This document shows, piece by piece, positions 6,487-12,997 of a stretch of 18,060 nt of DNA. The stretch lies in the NCBI GenBank assembly GCA_041687295.1, contig JAWLCG010000062.1:1-18060 (forward strand), given 5' to 3'. The position numbers and the translations under genes are program-made. This DNA comes from JAWLCG01 sp041687295 (GTDB lineage: Bacteria; Planctomycetota; Phycisphaerae; SM23-33; FEN-1343). The number at the start of each line of letters is the position of its first letter. Within the stretch, counting starts at the first letter, position 1. Below the pieces are notes generated by a model that saw only the letters and a program-made list of their open reading frames with translations, had not been told where the DNA came from and ran no database searches.

Positions 6487-8286
6487 ATGTCCACCAACCG
6501 CCCGATGCCCGTGCCCACGACGTTCCCCTGCCTGTACCTGGACGGCCCCGAGTGGGAGGCCCTGCCCGATCGGCTGGCCGACCCGTTCTTCCGCACGCTG
6601 CACGAGTGCAACCTGGCCAGCCTGCAGCGGGCCCGCGAGGGCGACTCGGCCGCGGCCATCTTCCAGGCGGCCGACAGCGACGAGCCCAACTCCATCCAGC
6701 GGCGGACCCTCAAGGGCCTGTTCCAGCGGGCGATGACGGCCTGGTACTGCGCGAGGCAGAGGCAGGACCTCGAGCTGGCGAAGGCGGCCCTGACGGCGGC
6801 GTGCCGCTCGGACCAGTGGCGGGTGCAGCCCGGGCAGATCGACGGCCTGCGCTCGGCCGACCTGGCCACCGGCGAGCTGATCCACCTTGTCGCCAGCGGC
6901 TACGACGCGCTGTGGCCCTACCTCGACCAGGCCCAGCGCGACGAGTGCCTCCGGGCCCTGATCGACAAGGGCCTGGCCGCCTACCTCGACGGCGTCGAGC
7001 TCAAGGACTGGTGGATCGCGTGCGACTTCAACTGGAACGCCTGCCTGCACGGCAACGCGGGCGTGGCCGCCTACGTGGTCGCCCACCGCGAGCCGGCGCT
7101 GGCCCAGCGGGTGCTCGACGCCGCCCTGGAGGGCCTGCCCTACCAGATCGGCTCCTTCCAGCCCGGCGGGGGCTACCTCGAGGGGCTGATGTACCTCTGC
7201 ACGGCGATGGGGCACCTGACGGACTTCGTGGTGCCCCACTACCGCCTGGCCGGCGAGGACCTGGGCCTGCTGAGCAACGTGGACTTCCACCGCACGATCG
7301 ACTTTCTGATCGACTTCCACGGCGGCGACGGCAAGGCGTACAACTTCTCGGACATCGGCCCCGGGGCGGGCCCCACGGCCCTGGCGCAGGTACTCTGGTG
7401 GGCCGGGCAGCTCGAGCGGCCCGACTGGACGGCCGACCAGCGCGACAAGATCGCCGCCCGCAACCGCCGACCCAGCCACGGCGGCGGGCTGTTCCCCGAC
7501 GTGGGCGCCTTCTGGCTGGCCGAGCCCTTCCAGCCGGCCAAGCCCCAGGCCCCCCGCCGCATGGCCCACTACAAGGGCATCGACTGGCTGGCCTGGCGGG
7601 GCGAGCGGAGCTGGCTGGCCTTCCGCTCGGGCTACAACGCGGGCAACCACGACAACGACGACCTGGGCCACTTCATCCTGGGCCGAGACGACGAGCGGTT
7701 CCTCATCGACCCCGGCTACGGGGCCTACCGGGCCAGCGAGCACAACTGCGTCACCATCCGCCGGCACGAGCAGACCGAGGGCGCCGTCGCCCGCATCGAG
7801 CGGCTCGACGAGCGGGAGGGCGGCTTCTACCTCGACTGCGACATCCAGCAGGCCTTCCCCCACGTGCTGGCCCACTACCACCGCCACCTGCTGCTGCTGG
7901 ACGAGGAGCACCTGCTGCTCATCGACGACATCCGCAGCCGAGGGCCCGTCCGCGCCGACGTGCGGGGCCACTTCCAGACCCTCTTCCCCGCCCGCATCAC
8001 CGAGACCGGCTTCGCCATCGACGGGCCGACGCAGACGCTCAACGTCCGCTTCCTCAGCGACATCGGCGGACTGAAGATCGTGCCGTGGGAGTTCAAGGGC
8101 TTCGTCAACAACCGCCTGCAGTACGAGGACCTGTGGTACCGCGTCCACTCGGTGCAGGTGACGCTGCTGAGCTTCGGTGAGCCCGAGGTGCGCTACGAGC
8201 GCACCGACGACGCCCTGGCCGTCACGCTGGCCGGCCGGGACTTCCGCTGGGCGACCGACGAGCGGGGCATCCTGCGGCTGGCGTAG
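6487..8286 (+). CDS. heparinase II/III-like polysaccharide lyase
   Basis: The 599-residue product has the two-part build of heparinase II/III lyases: an N-terminal helical (alpha/alpha toroid) region to about residue 370, with motifs such as DWWIACDFNWNACLHG, and a C-terminal beta-sandwich. The signature is NAGNHDNDDLGHFILGRDD followed by FLIDPGYG, containing His388 and His395. These enzymes cleave uronate-containing glycans by beta-elimination. The exact substrate is not readable. No signal peptide is visible, so it may act in the cytoplasm on imported oligosaccharides. The ATG at 6487 gives family length; a GTG at 6481 is possible and no strong Shine-Dalgarno is seen for either. It stands alone, without sulfatases or SusC/D-like genes nearby. 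Confidence 0.85.
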   Translation: MSTNRPMPVPTTFPCLYLDGPEWEALPDRLADPFFRTLHECNLASLQRAREGDSAAAIFQAADSDEPNSIQRRTLKGLFQRAMTAWYCARQRQDLELAKAALTAACRSDQWRVQPGQIDGLRSADLATGELIHLVASGYDALWPYLDQAQRDECLRALIDKGLAAYLDGVELKDWWIACDFNWNACLHGNAGVAAYVVAHREPALAQRVLDAALEGLPYQIGSFQPGGGYLEGLMYLCTAMGHLTDFVVPHYRLAGEDLGLLSNVDFHRTIDFLIDFHGGDGKAYNFSDIGPGAGPTALAQVLWWAGQLERPDWTADQRDKIAARNRRPSHGGGLFPDVGAFWLAEPFQPAKPQAPRRMAHYKGIDWLAWRGERSWLAFRSGYNAGNHDNDDLGHFILGRDDERFLIDPGYGAYRASEHNCVTIRRHEQTEGAVARIERLDEREGGFYLDCDIQQAFPHVLAHYHRHLLLLDEEHLLLIDDIRSRGPVRADVRGHFQTLFPARITETGFAIDGPTQTLNVRFLSDIGGLKIVPWEFKGFVNNRLQYEDLWYRVHSVQVTLLSFGEPEVRYERTDDALAVTLAGRDFRWATDERGILRLA

Positions 8287-8338
8287 GCCGGGTCGAGCGC
8301 AGCGAGGCCCGGCTGCGAGCCCGGACATGCACATGAGC

Positions 8339-8358
8339 GGGTAGGCCGGACGCAGTAG
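8339..8358 (+). repeat. short copy of the GTAGGCCGGACGCAGT repeat
   Basis: GTAGGCCGGACGCAGT at 8341-8356 is identical to 17994-18009, the left part of the inverted repeat at the right edge of the window. Here it abuts a family C doublet and lacks the inverted partner. Confidence 0.65.
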
Positions 8359-8373
8359 AGGGGCCAGCGCCTG

Positions 8374-8473
8374 TGGAGTGCGGCGGTGAAATCGCCGCTT
8401 TGGCTTGCTCAGACCCGGCGACTCGCGGTTCCGGGCCTCCGAGCCAAAGCGGCGAGTGCCTCGCCGCACTCCA
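8374..8473. repeat. REPIN-like inverted doublet (family C)
   Basis: The 100-bp element begins TGGAGTGCGGCG and ends CGCCGCACTCCA, perfect 12-bp terminal inverted repeats. Each half is itself a hairpin (GCGGCG..CGCCGC), and the inner arms CCGCTTTGGCT and AGCCAAAGCGG pair with each other. It fills the space between the heparinase-like gene and the next gene. The related doublet at 16353-16432 has a shorter, different centre. Confidence 0.85.
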
Positions 8474-8482
8474 TATTGGGCG

Positions 8483-8488
8483 TACAAT
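8483..8488 (+). promoter_or_regulatory. -10 box before the phosphoribosyltransferase gene
   Basis: TACAAT lies 20 bases before the ATG at 8509, ten bases after the end of the REPIN-like element. No good -35 is seen; its position falls inside the repeat's right arm. Confidence 0.4.
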
Positions 8489-8508
8489 GGGGGATAGGGG
8501 TGAATGGA

Positions 8509-9159
8509 ATGGAACTGCCCTATCGCAATCGACACGAGGCCGGCAAGGTGCTGGGCGAGTTCCTGGCCGAGTACGGGGGCCAGGCGGACGTGATCGTGCT
8601 GGCGCTGCCGCGGGGGGGCGTGCCGGTGGCGTTCGAGGTGGCCCGGCGGCTGGAGGCGCCGCTGGACCTGATGCTCGTGCGCAAGCTCGGCGTGCCCGGC
8701 CACGAGGAGCTGGCCATGGGCGCCCTGGCCACCGGCGGCGCGCGGGTGACCAACCCCGAGGTGGTGCGCTCGCTGGGGATCTCCGACGACGTGCTCGACG
8801 CCGTCACCGACCGCGAACGGGCCGAGCTGCAGCGGCGCGAGCGGGCCTACCGCGGCGACCGCCCCCCGCCCGAGGTGACGGGCCGACAGGTGCTGGTCGT
8901 CGACGACGGCCTGGCGACGGGGGCCTCGATGCGCGTGGCCGTCGCCGCCCTGCGCCAGCAGAACCCCGCCCGCCTGGTGGTGGCCGTGCCCGTCGCTCCG
9001 CCCGACACGGTCCGCCAGTTCCAGCACGAGGGCGTCGAGGTGGTCTGCCCGGCCACGCCCGAGGCCTTCGCCGGCGTGGGCAAGTGGTACGTCGACTTCG
9101 ACCAGACCAGCGACGAAGAGGTCCGCGAACTGCTCGCACAGGCCTGGGCGCAGCCGTAG
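8509..9159 (+). CDS. phosphoribosyltransferase-family protein
   Basis: The 216-residue product has the type I phosphoribosyltransferase fold. The PRPP-binding loop VLVVDDGLATGAS (128-140) carries the Asp-Asp pair 132-133, and the N-terminal ALPRGGVPVAFEVAR is typical of the subfamily often annotated simply as predicted phosphoribosyltransferase. The nucleobase or other acceptor is unknown, and the subfamily is not a standard purine or pyrimidine salvage enzyme. The next gene encodes an alpha/beta hydrolase; in actinobacteria such as Mycobacterium (Rv0571c, from memory) the two domains are fused, which supports joint function. ATG 8509 is chosen for its fit to the family N-terminus; a GTG at 8500 is the alternative. 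Confidence 0.88.
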   Translation: MELPYRNRHEAGKVLGEFLAEYGGQADVIVLALPRGGVPVAFEVARRLEAPLDLMLVRKLGVPGHEELAMGALATGGARVTNPEVVRSLGISDDVLDAVTDRERAELQRRERAYRGDRPPPEVTGRQVLVVDDGLATGASMRVAVAALRQQNPARLVVAVPVAPPDTVRQFQHEGVEVVCPATPEAFAGVGKWYVDFDQTSDEEVRELLAQAWAQP

Positions 9160-9197
9160 GCGCCGGTGGACCGACATCGGGCACCCCACCCCAGACC

Positions 9198-9218
9198 CCC
9201 ACGGATTGCATCCGTGGG
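9198..9218 (+). repeat. dispersed hairpin, family B copy 3
   Basis: A 9-bp stem CCCACGGAT/ATCCGTGGG closes a TGC loop, followed by CTTGGAGA. The flanks, including CCCCAGACC before the stem, are shared with the copy at 11780, so this pair is the most recent duplication in the window. It lies about 70 bases before octamer array 2. Confidence 0.85.
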
Positions 9219-9276
9219 CTTGGAGAGAGGGCGCCGGGGCCCCCGCCGACGAGGCAGGACACTTGGGTTGATAGGG

Positions 9277-9282
9277 TATAAT
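9277..9282 (+). promoter_or_regulatory. -10 box upstream of octamer array 2
   Basis: A perfect TATAAT lies nine bases before the array, so the array would be transcribed from its first unit as the 5' leader of the hydrolase gene. No clear -35 is seen at 16-18 bases upstream. Confidence 0.5.
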
Positions 9283-9290
9283 CGTCTACG

Positions 9291-9370
9291 CATTAACGCA
9301 TTAACGCATTAACGCATTAACGCATTAACGCATTAACGCAGTGACGCGGTGACGCGGTGACGCATTGACT
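9291..9370 (+). repeat. octamer array 2, ten units
   Basis: CATTAACG is repeated six times perfectly (9291-9338), followed without loss of register by CAGTGACG, CGGTGACG twice and CATTGACT (9339-9370). The array ends 20 bases before the ATG at 9391, and AGGGG lies in that interval. Every unit contains TAA or TGA at the same place. The order of unit types (TTAAC before GTGAC) is the reverse of arrays 1 and 3. Confidence 0.95.
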
Positions 9371-9390
9371 CTTCTCGCAGGGGACTCGGC

Positions 9391-10062
9391 ATGGCAGAGA
9401 CGACGCCGCTACAGGAAGTGACGGTGCAGTCGGGGCCCGACGCGCTGGGGGCGAGCCTGGCGGTGCCGGCCTCGGCGGCGGGGATGGTGGTCTTCGCCCA
9501 CGGCAGCGGCTCGAGCCGGATGAGCCCGCGGAACCGGGCGGTGGCGGCCGAGCTCAACCGCGCGGGCCTCGGCACGCTGCTGCTGGACCTGCTGACGATG
9601 GACGAGCAGCGGATCGACGAGCGGACGCGCCACCTGCGGTTCGACATCGAGCTGCTGGGCCGTCGGCTGGTCGGGGCGATCGACTGGCTCAACGCCCAGG
9701 AGGGCCTGAAGGACCTGCGGGCCGGGCTGTTCGGCGCCAGCACCGGGGCCGCCGCCGCCCTGGTCGCAGCCGCCCGGAAGCCCTCGGCCGTCCACGCCGT
9801 GGTCAGCCGGGGCGGCCGGCCCGACCTGGCCGGCGAGGCCCTGCCCCGCGTCGAGGCCCCCACGCTTCTGATCGTCGGGGGGCTGGACGTGCAGGTCATC
9901 GAGCTCAACCGCCAGGCCGCCCAGTCCCTGCGGGCGGTCCACCGCATCGAGATCGTGCCCGGGGCGAGCCACCTGTTCGAGGAGCCCGGCACGCTCGAAG
10001 AGGTCAGCCGACTGGCGGGAGAGTGGTTCCTCAGCCACCTCGGCCCGCCGCAGAACCCTTGA
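9391..10062 (+). CDS. alpha/beta hydrolase, dienelactone hydrolase-like
   Basis: The 223-residue product is an alpha/beta-fold hydrolase. A likely triad is visible: Ser117 in the nucleophile elbow GASTGA, Asp166 in IVGGLD and His194 in GASHLFEEPG. VVFAHGSGSSR near residue 35 supplies the oxyanion-hole strand. The protein is cytoplasmic, with no signal peptide. The substrate is unknown; the dienelactone hydrolase label is by resemblance only. It follows the phosphoribosyltransferase gene but is separated from it by 231 bases containing a hairpin, a TATAAT box and an octamer array, so it is probably expressed from its own promoter with the array as leader. Confidence 0.9.
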   Translation: MAETTPLQEVTVQSGPDALGASLAVPASAAGMVVFAHGSGSSRMSPRNRAVAAELNRAGLGTLLLDLLTMDEQRIDERTRHLRFDIELLGRRLVGAIDWLNAQEGLKDLRAGLFGASTGAAAALVAAARKPSAVHAVVSRGGRPDLAGEALPRVEAPTLLIVGGLDVQVIELNRQAAQSLRAVHRIEIVPGASHLFEEPGTLEEVSRLAGEWFLSHLGPPQNP

Positions 10063-10072
10063 CCGGCCCGCA

Positions 10073-10078
10073 TACAAT
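10073..10078 (+). promoter_or_regulatory. -10 box before the superoxide reductase gene
   Basis: TACAAT lies 11 bases after the hydrolase stop and 120 bases before the ATG at 10198. A TTGACC at 10059-10064 is too close to serve as its -35. Confidence 0.4.
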
Positions 10079-10090
10079 GCAATGAGACCC

Positions 10091-10166
10091 ACCGTCCCGG
10101 GCCGGGTGCGCCCCGACGGTGAGCCGGACAGGCGCCGAGGCCCCGGCCACCCCGCCGTCCTGTCCG
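10091..10166 (+). promoter_or_regulatory. structured 5' leader of the superoxide reductase gene
   Basis: Two stem-loops follow each other: ACCGTC (10091-10096) with GACGGT (10115-10120), then CGGACAGG (10125-10132) with CCTGTCCG (10159-10166). The Shine-Dalgarno AAGGAG is about 17 bases beyond the second stem and left free. This could be a cis-acting RNA element, but it matches no riboswitch class I know, and in such GC-rich DNA some stems are expected by chance. Confidence 0.35.
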
Positions 10167-10197
10167 CCCTGGAACCGCGAAACAAGGAGACCCACGC

Positions 10198-10596
10198 ATG
10201 CCGCAGCTGATCAACGAGTTCATCAAGACCGCCGACTTCAAGAACGAGAAGCACGTCCCGGTCATCAAGTGCCCCGACAGCTTCACCAAGGACCAGATGA
10301 CCGCCGTCGAGGTGGCGATCGGCGAGGAGATCGCCCATCCCAACACCACCGAGCACCACATCGGCTGGATCGAGCTGTACTTCATGCCCGAAGGCGCGAA
10401 GTTCATCAGCCAGATCGCCCGCTTCGAGTTCCTCAGCCACGGCGCGACGGTCAACGGGCCCAACACCGGCAGCGTCCACACGCACCACGCCGGCACGGTC
10501 CACATGAAGACCAGCGAGCCCGGCACGCTGTTCGCCACCGCCTACTGCAACATCCACGGCCTGTGGCAGGGCAGCCGGGAGATCAAGGTGATGTAG
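10198..10596 (+). CDS. class II superoxide reductase (neelaredoxin type)
   Basis: Superoxide reductase reduces superoxide to hydrogen peroxide at a mononuclear iron centre without making oxygen, and is typical of anaerobes and microaerophiles. The 132-residue product has all expected ligands at family spacing: Glu17 and His19 in EKHVPVI, His47 and His53 in HPNTTEHH, Cys117 and His120 in CNIHGLW. The N-terminal desulforedoxin-type iron site of desulfoferrodoxin (class I) is absent, so this is the one-iron type. The ATG at 10198 follows an AAGGAG. The PfpI gene is 94 bases downstream, with a strong hairpin between them. Electron donors (rubredoxin) are not in the window. Confidence 0.93.
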   Translation: MPQLINEFIKTADFKNEKHVPVIKCPDSFTKDQMTAVEVAIGEEIAHPNTTEHHIGWIELYFMPEGAKFISQIARFEFLSHGATVNGPNTGSVHTHHAGTVHMKTSEPGTLFATAYCNIHGLWQGSREIKVM

Positions 10597-10610
10597 TTCC
10601 GCTTCGCGGG

Positions 10611-10653
10611 GCGATCGGCCGGCGCAGCCCGCCGGGCCGGGCCGGCCGATCGC
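10611..10653. terminator. 13-bp perfect hairpin between superoxide reductase and pfpI genes
   Basis: GCGATCGGCCGGC (10611-10623) pairs exactly with GCCGGCCGATCGC (10641-10653) around a 17-base loop. There is no T run, so it is not a classical intrinsic terminator. It may reduce read-through, protect the upstream mRNA's 3' end, or be another inverted pair of the family D core GGCCGATCG. Confidence 0.5.
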
Positions 10654-10690
10654 GCCCGTTCGTACACGACGTTCCGCACAGGGGGAAATC

Positions 10691-11206
10691 ATGAAAGCGA
10701 TCGTTCTGACCGCAGACGGTGTCGAGGACACCGAGCTGCTCGTGCCGTACTACCGCCTCCGCGAGGCGGGCCTGGAGGTCGACGTGGCCGCCCCCAAGGC
10801 GGGCACGGTCCAGGGCAAGCACGGCTACAGCATCGAGGCGAACCTGAGCTTCGATCAGGTCAACCCCGCCGGCTACGACCTGCTGCTGCTGCCCGGGGGC
10901 AAGGCGCCCGAGACCGTCCGCCTGCAGGAAAAGGCCCTGGAAGTCACCCGGCGCATGATGCAGGCCGACCGGACGGTGGCCGCCATCTGCCACGGCTTCC
11001 AGATCCTCATCTCCGCCGGCCTGGCCCAGGGCCGACGGGCCACCTGCTGGTGGGGCGTCAAGGACGACCTGATCGCCGCCGGCGCCCACTGGCACGACGA
11101 GGCGGTCGTCATCGACGGCAACCTCATCACCAGCCGATCCCCGGACGACCTGCCGGCCTTCTGCCGCGCGATGATGGCCGCCGTCGAGGCCCATCAGCAC
11201 GCTTAG
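10691..11206 (+). CDS. pfpI: PfpI/DJ-1 family protein
   Basis: The 171-residue product is close to Pyrococcus PfpI/PhpI in length and motifs. The nucleophile elbow AAICHGFQIL places Cys100 and His101 at the archaeal positions, and Glu12 in GVEDTELL corresponds to the third key residue. Other matches are QGKHGYS and LLLPGGKAPETVRL. Family members have been described as proteases, chaperones or deglycases, and which activity applies is disputed. It is cytoplasmic. A GGGGGA precedes the ATG. With the superoxide reductase upstream and a hypothetical gene 11 bases downstream it probably forms a stress-response unit. Confidence 0.92.
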   Translation: MKAIVLTADGVEDTELLVPYYRLREAGLEVDVAAPKAGTVQGKHGYSIEANLSFDQVNPAGYDLLLLPGGKAPETVRLQEKALEVTRRMMQADRTVAAICHGFQILISAGLAQGRRATCWWGVKDDLIAAGAHWHDEAVVIDGNLITSRSPDDLPAFCRAMMAAVEAHQHA

Positions 11207-11217
11207 GGGGGACGACC

Positions 11218-11691
11218 ATGGACATCCGCGACTTCGGATTCAAGGGCTTCTTCGAAGACCAGGACGCCGAGACCGGCGAGGAGGTCCAGATCCTCCTGCC
11301 CGAGAACGAGCTGGAGGAGAGCCTGCTGGCCTGGGCGATCCTGGCCCACGACCAGACCGTCGACGGCGACAACGCCCGGCGGGGCTACAGCTTCCACTAC
11401 GAGCTGGGCGAGCCGCTCGGCGAGGGGATGTACGCGCTGACCGTGCGGGCGACCGACGCCTCGGGCGTGGTGCACGCGGCCGAGATCGCCGCCGCCCTGG
11501 CCATCCAGACGCCCCTGGAGGCCGGCAAGGTCCGCAGCTTCGCCCCGATGTGGTTCCTCAGCGAGCGGGTGCACTTCAAACCCCTCGAGGGCGAGAGCCA
11601 CCAGCAGTACCACCGCCCCGCCTACGGCCGACTCGCCTTCGGCGGCATGGGCAACCTGCCCCACCGCAAACTGTTCGGGGCGACGGTGTGA
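11218..11691 (+). CDS. conserved-looking hypothetical protein
   Basis: The 157-residue product starts 11 bases after the pfpI stop, behind a GGGGGG Shine-Dalgarno, and is probably co-transcribed with it. It begins MDIRDFGFKGFFEDQDAETG, has an acidic first third, a short region likely to be beta strand and helix in the middle (YALTVRATDASGVVHAAEIAAALA), and ends in a His/Gly-rich segment. It contains no cysteine and no signal peptide, so it is probably soluble and cytoplasmic. I do not recognise the family. Codon use matches its neighbours, and position beside superoxide reductase and PfpI is the only functional hint. Confidence 0.78.
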   Translation: MDIRDFGFKGFFEDQDAETGEEVQILLPENELEESLLAWAILAHDQTVDGDNARRGYSFHYELGEPLGEGMYALTVRATDASGVVHAAEIAAALAIQTPLEAGKVRSFAPMWFLSERVHFKPLEGESHQQYHRPAYGRLAFGGMGNLPHRKLFGATV

Positions 11692-11779
11692 GGAGAGTCG
11701 CGAACCAGTAGGAGTTAGGACCGAGCAACAACGGCGCCAAGGCCGCGCGGGACGCCCCCCGCGCGCCCCGCCCCAGACC

Positions 11780-11800
11780 CCCACGGATTGCACCCGTGGG
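11780..11800 (+). repeat. dispersed hairpin, family B copy 4
   Basis: CCCACGGAT and ACCCGTGGG pair with one A-C mismatch around TGC, followed by CTTGGAGA. It shares about 15 bases of upstream flank with the copy at 9198. It lies 30 bases before octamer array 3. Confidence 0.8.
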
Positions 11801-11830
11801 CTTGGAGAAATAACCGCCCAAATGTCCCCC

Positions 11831-11902
11831 AAGTGACGCAGTGACGCAGTGACGCCATCCACGCGTTACGAATTAACCAATTAACCAATTAACCAATTAA
11901 CT
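11831..11902 (+). repeat. octamer array 3, nine units in register
   Basis: The units are AAGTGACG, CAGTGACG twice, CCATCCAC, GCGTTACG, AATTAACC three times and AATTAACT, all eight bases. The two GTGAC/TTAAC blocks are joined by degenerate octamers, as in array 1. The array is followed by CATCTACT, a C/G run (11911-11925) and the aldolase ATG at 11926. No normal Shine-Dalgarno is visible between the array and the ATG. Confidence 0.92.
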
Positions 11903-11925
11903 CATCTACTCCCCCGGGGGCCCCC

Positions 11926-12987
11926 ATGTCCACCACCGACCGCATCCAGGAATTGCTCGGCGACGAGGCCGAGGCCCTGCTGGCCTACCAGGCCCGCGGG
12001 TTCGACCGCGAGAACCTTTACCTGCCGGGGCCGGACTTCGTCCACCGCGTCCTGGGCGAGGGCGATCGGCCCGCGCCGGTGCTGCGGAACTTCCAGGCCC
12101 TGCTCGACCATGGCCGGCTGGGCTCCACGGGGTACATCTCCGTCCTGCCGGTCGACCAGGGCGTGGAGCACTCGGCCGGGGCGAGCTTTTCGCCGCACCC
12201 GGCCTACTTCGACCCGGCGAACATCGTCCGCCTGGCGATGGAGGGTGGCTGCAACGCCGTCGCCAGCACCGTCGGCGTGCTGGGGTCGGTCTCGCGGCGG
12301 TACGCCCACCGCATCCCGTTCATCTGCAAGCTCAACCACAACGAGCTGCTGACCTACCCGCCGGCCTACCGCCAGACGATGTTCGCCACGGTGGGCCAGG
12401 CCTTCGACCTCGGGGCGGTCGCCGTCGGCGCGACCATCTACTTCGGCAACCCCGACAGCGACCGCGAGATCGGGGAGGTCACCGAGGCCTTCGCCCACGC
12501 CCACTCGTTGGGCCTGGTGACGGTGCTGTGGTGCTACCTCCGCAACGAGCAGTTCCGCACCGACGCGGGCAACTTCGAGACCGCCGCCGACCTGACCGGC
12601 CAGGCCAACCACCTCGGCGCCACCCTGCAGGCCGACATCGTCAAGCAGAAGCTCCCCGAGCGCAACGGCGGCTACACGGCCATCAAGTTCGGCAAGACCG
12701 ACAAGCGTGTCTACGACGAGCTGACGCCCGGCGACCACCCCATCGAGCTGTGCCGCTACCAGGTGGCCAACGGCTACATGGGGCGCGTGCCGCTGATCAA
12801 CTCCGGCGGGGCCTCGGGGGCCAACGACTTCGCCCAGGCCGCCCGCACCGCCGTGATCAACAAGCGCGCCGGCGGCATCGGCCTGATCAGCGGGCGCAAG
12901 GCCTTCCAACGCCCCATGAGCGAGGGCGTCGAGCTGCTGAACCTCATCCAGGACGTCTACCTGGACAAGGCCATCACCGTCGCGTAG
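11926..12987 (+). CDS. fbaB: class I fructose-bisphosphate aldolase (FbaB/DhnA type)
   Basis: This enzyme interconverts fructose 1,6-bisphosphate with dihydroxyacetone phosphate and glyceraldehyde 3-phosphate through a lysine Schiff base. The 353-residue product matches E. coli FbaB (350) along its length. Clear blocks are LPVDQGVEHS, FICKLNHNELL, ADIVKQK with Lys240 as the expected Schiff-base residue, MGRVPLINSGGASG (phosphate binding) and RTAVINKRAGGIGLISGRKAF. It is cytoplasmic and acts in glycolysis or gluconeogenesis. The ATG is immediately preceded by a C/G run and octamer array 3 rather than a normal Shine-Dalgarno. A PIG-L deacetylase gene follows after ten bases, so the two are probably co-transcribed. 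Confidence 0.96.
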   Translation: MSTTDRIQELLGDEAEALLAYQARGFDRENLYLPGPDFVHRVLGEGDRPAPVLRNFQALLDHGRLGSTGYISVLPVDQGVEHSAGASFSPHPAYFDPANIVRLAMEGGCNAVASTVGVLGSVSRRYAHRIPFICKLNHNELLTYPPAYRQTMFATVGQAFDLGAVAVGATIYFGNPDSDREIGEVTEAFAHAHSLGLVTVLWCYLRNEQFRTDAGNFETAADLTGQANHLGATLQADIVKQKLPERNGGYTAIKFGKTDKRVYDELTPGDHPIELCRYQVANGYMGRVPLINSGGASGANDFAQAARTAVINKRAGGIGLISGRKAFQRPMSEGVELLNLIQDVYLDKAITVA

Positions 12988-12997
12988 AACATCGGCC

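Noticed and set aside
6412..9189. A 925-codon minus-strand open frame opposite the heparinase-like and phosphoribosyltransferase genes
   Set aside because: It is antisense to two recognisable genes and crosses a REPIN-like repeat; such frames are common in GC-rich DNA.
10545..10560. Selenocysteine in superoxide reductase or PfpI because of the nearby selAB genes
   Set aside because: The key codons are TGC in both genes, and no in-frame TGA followed by a suitable hairpin was found in any gene of the window.
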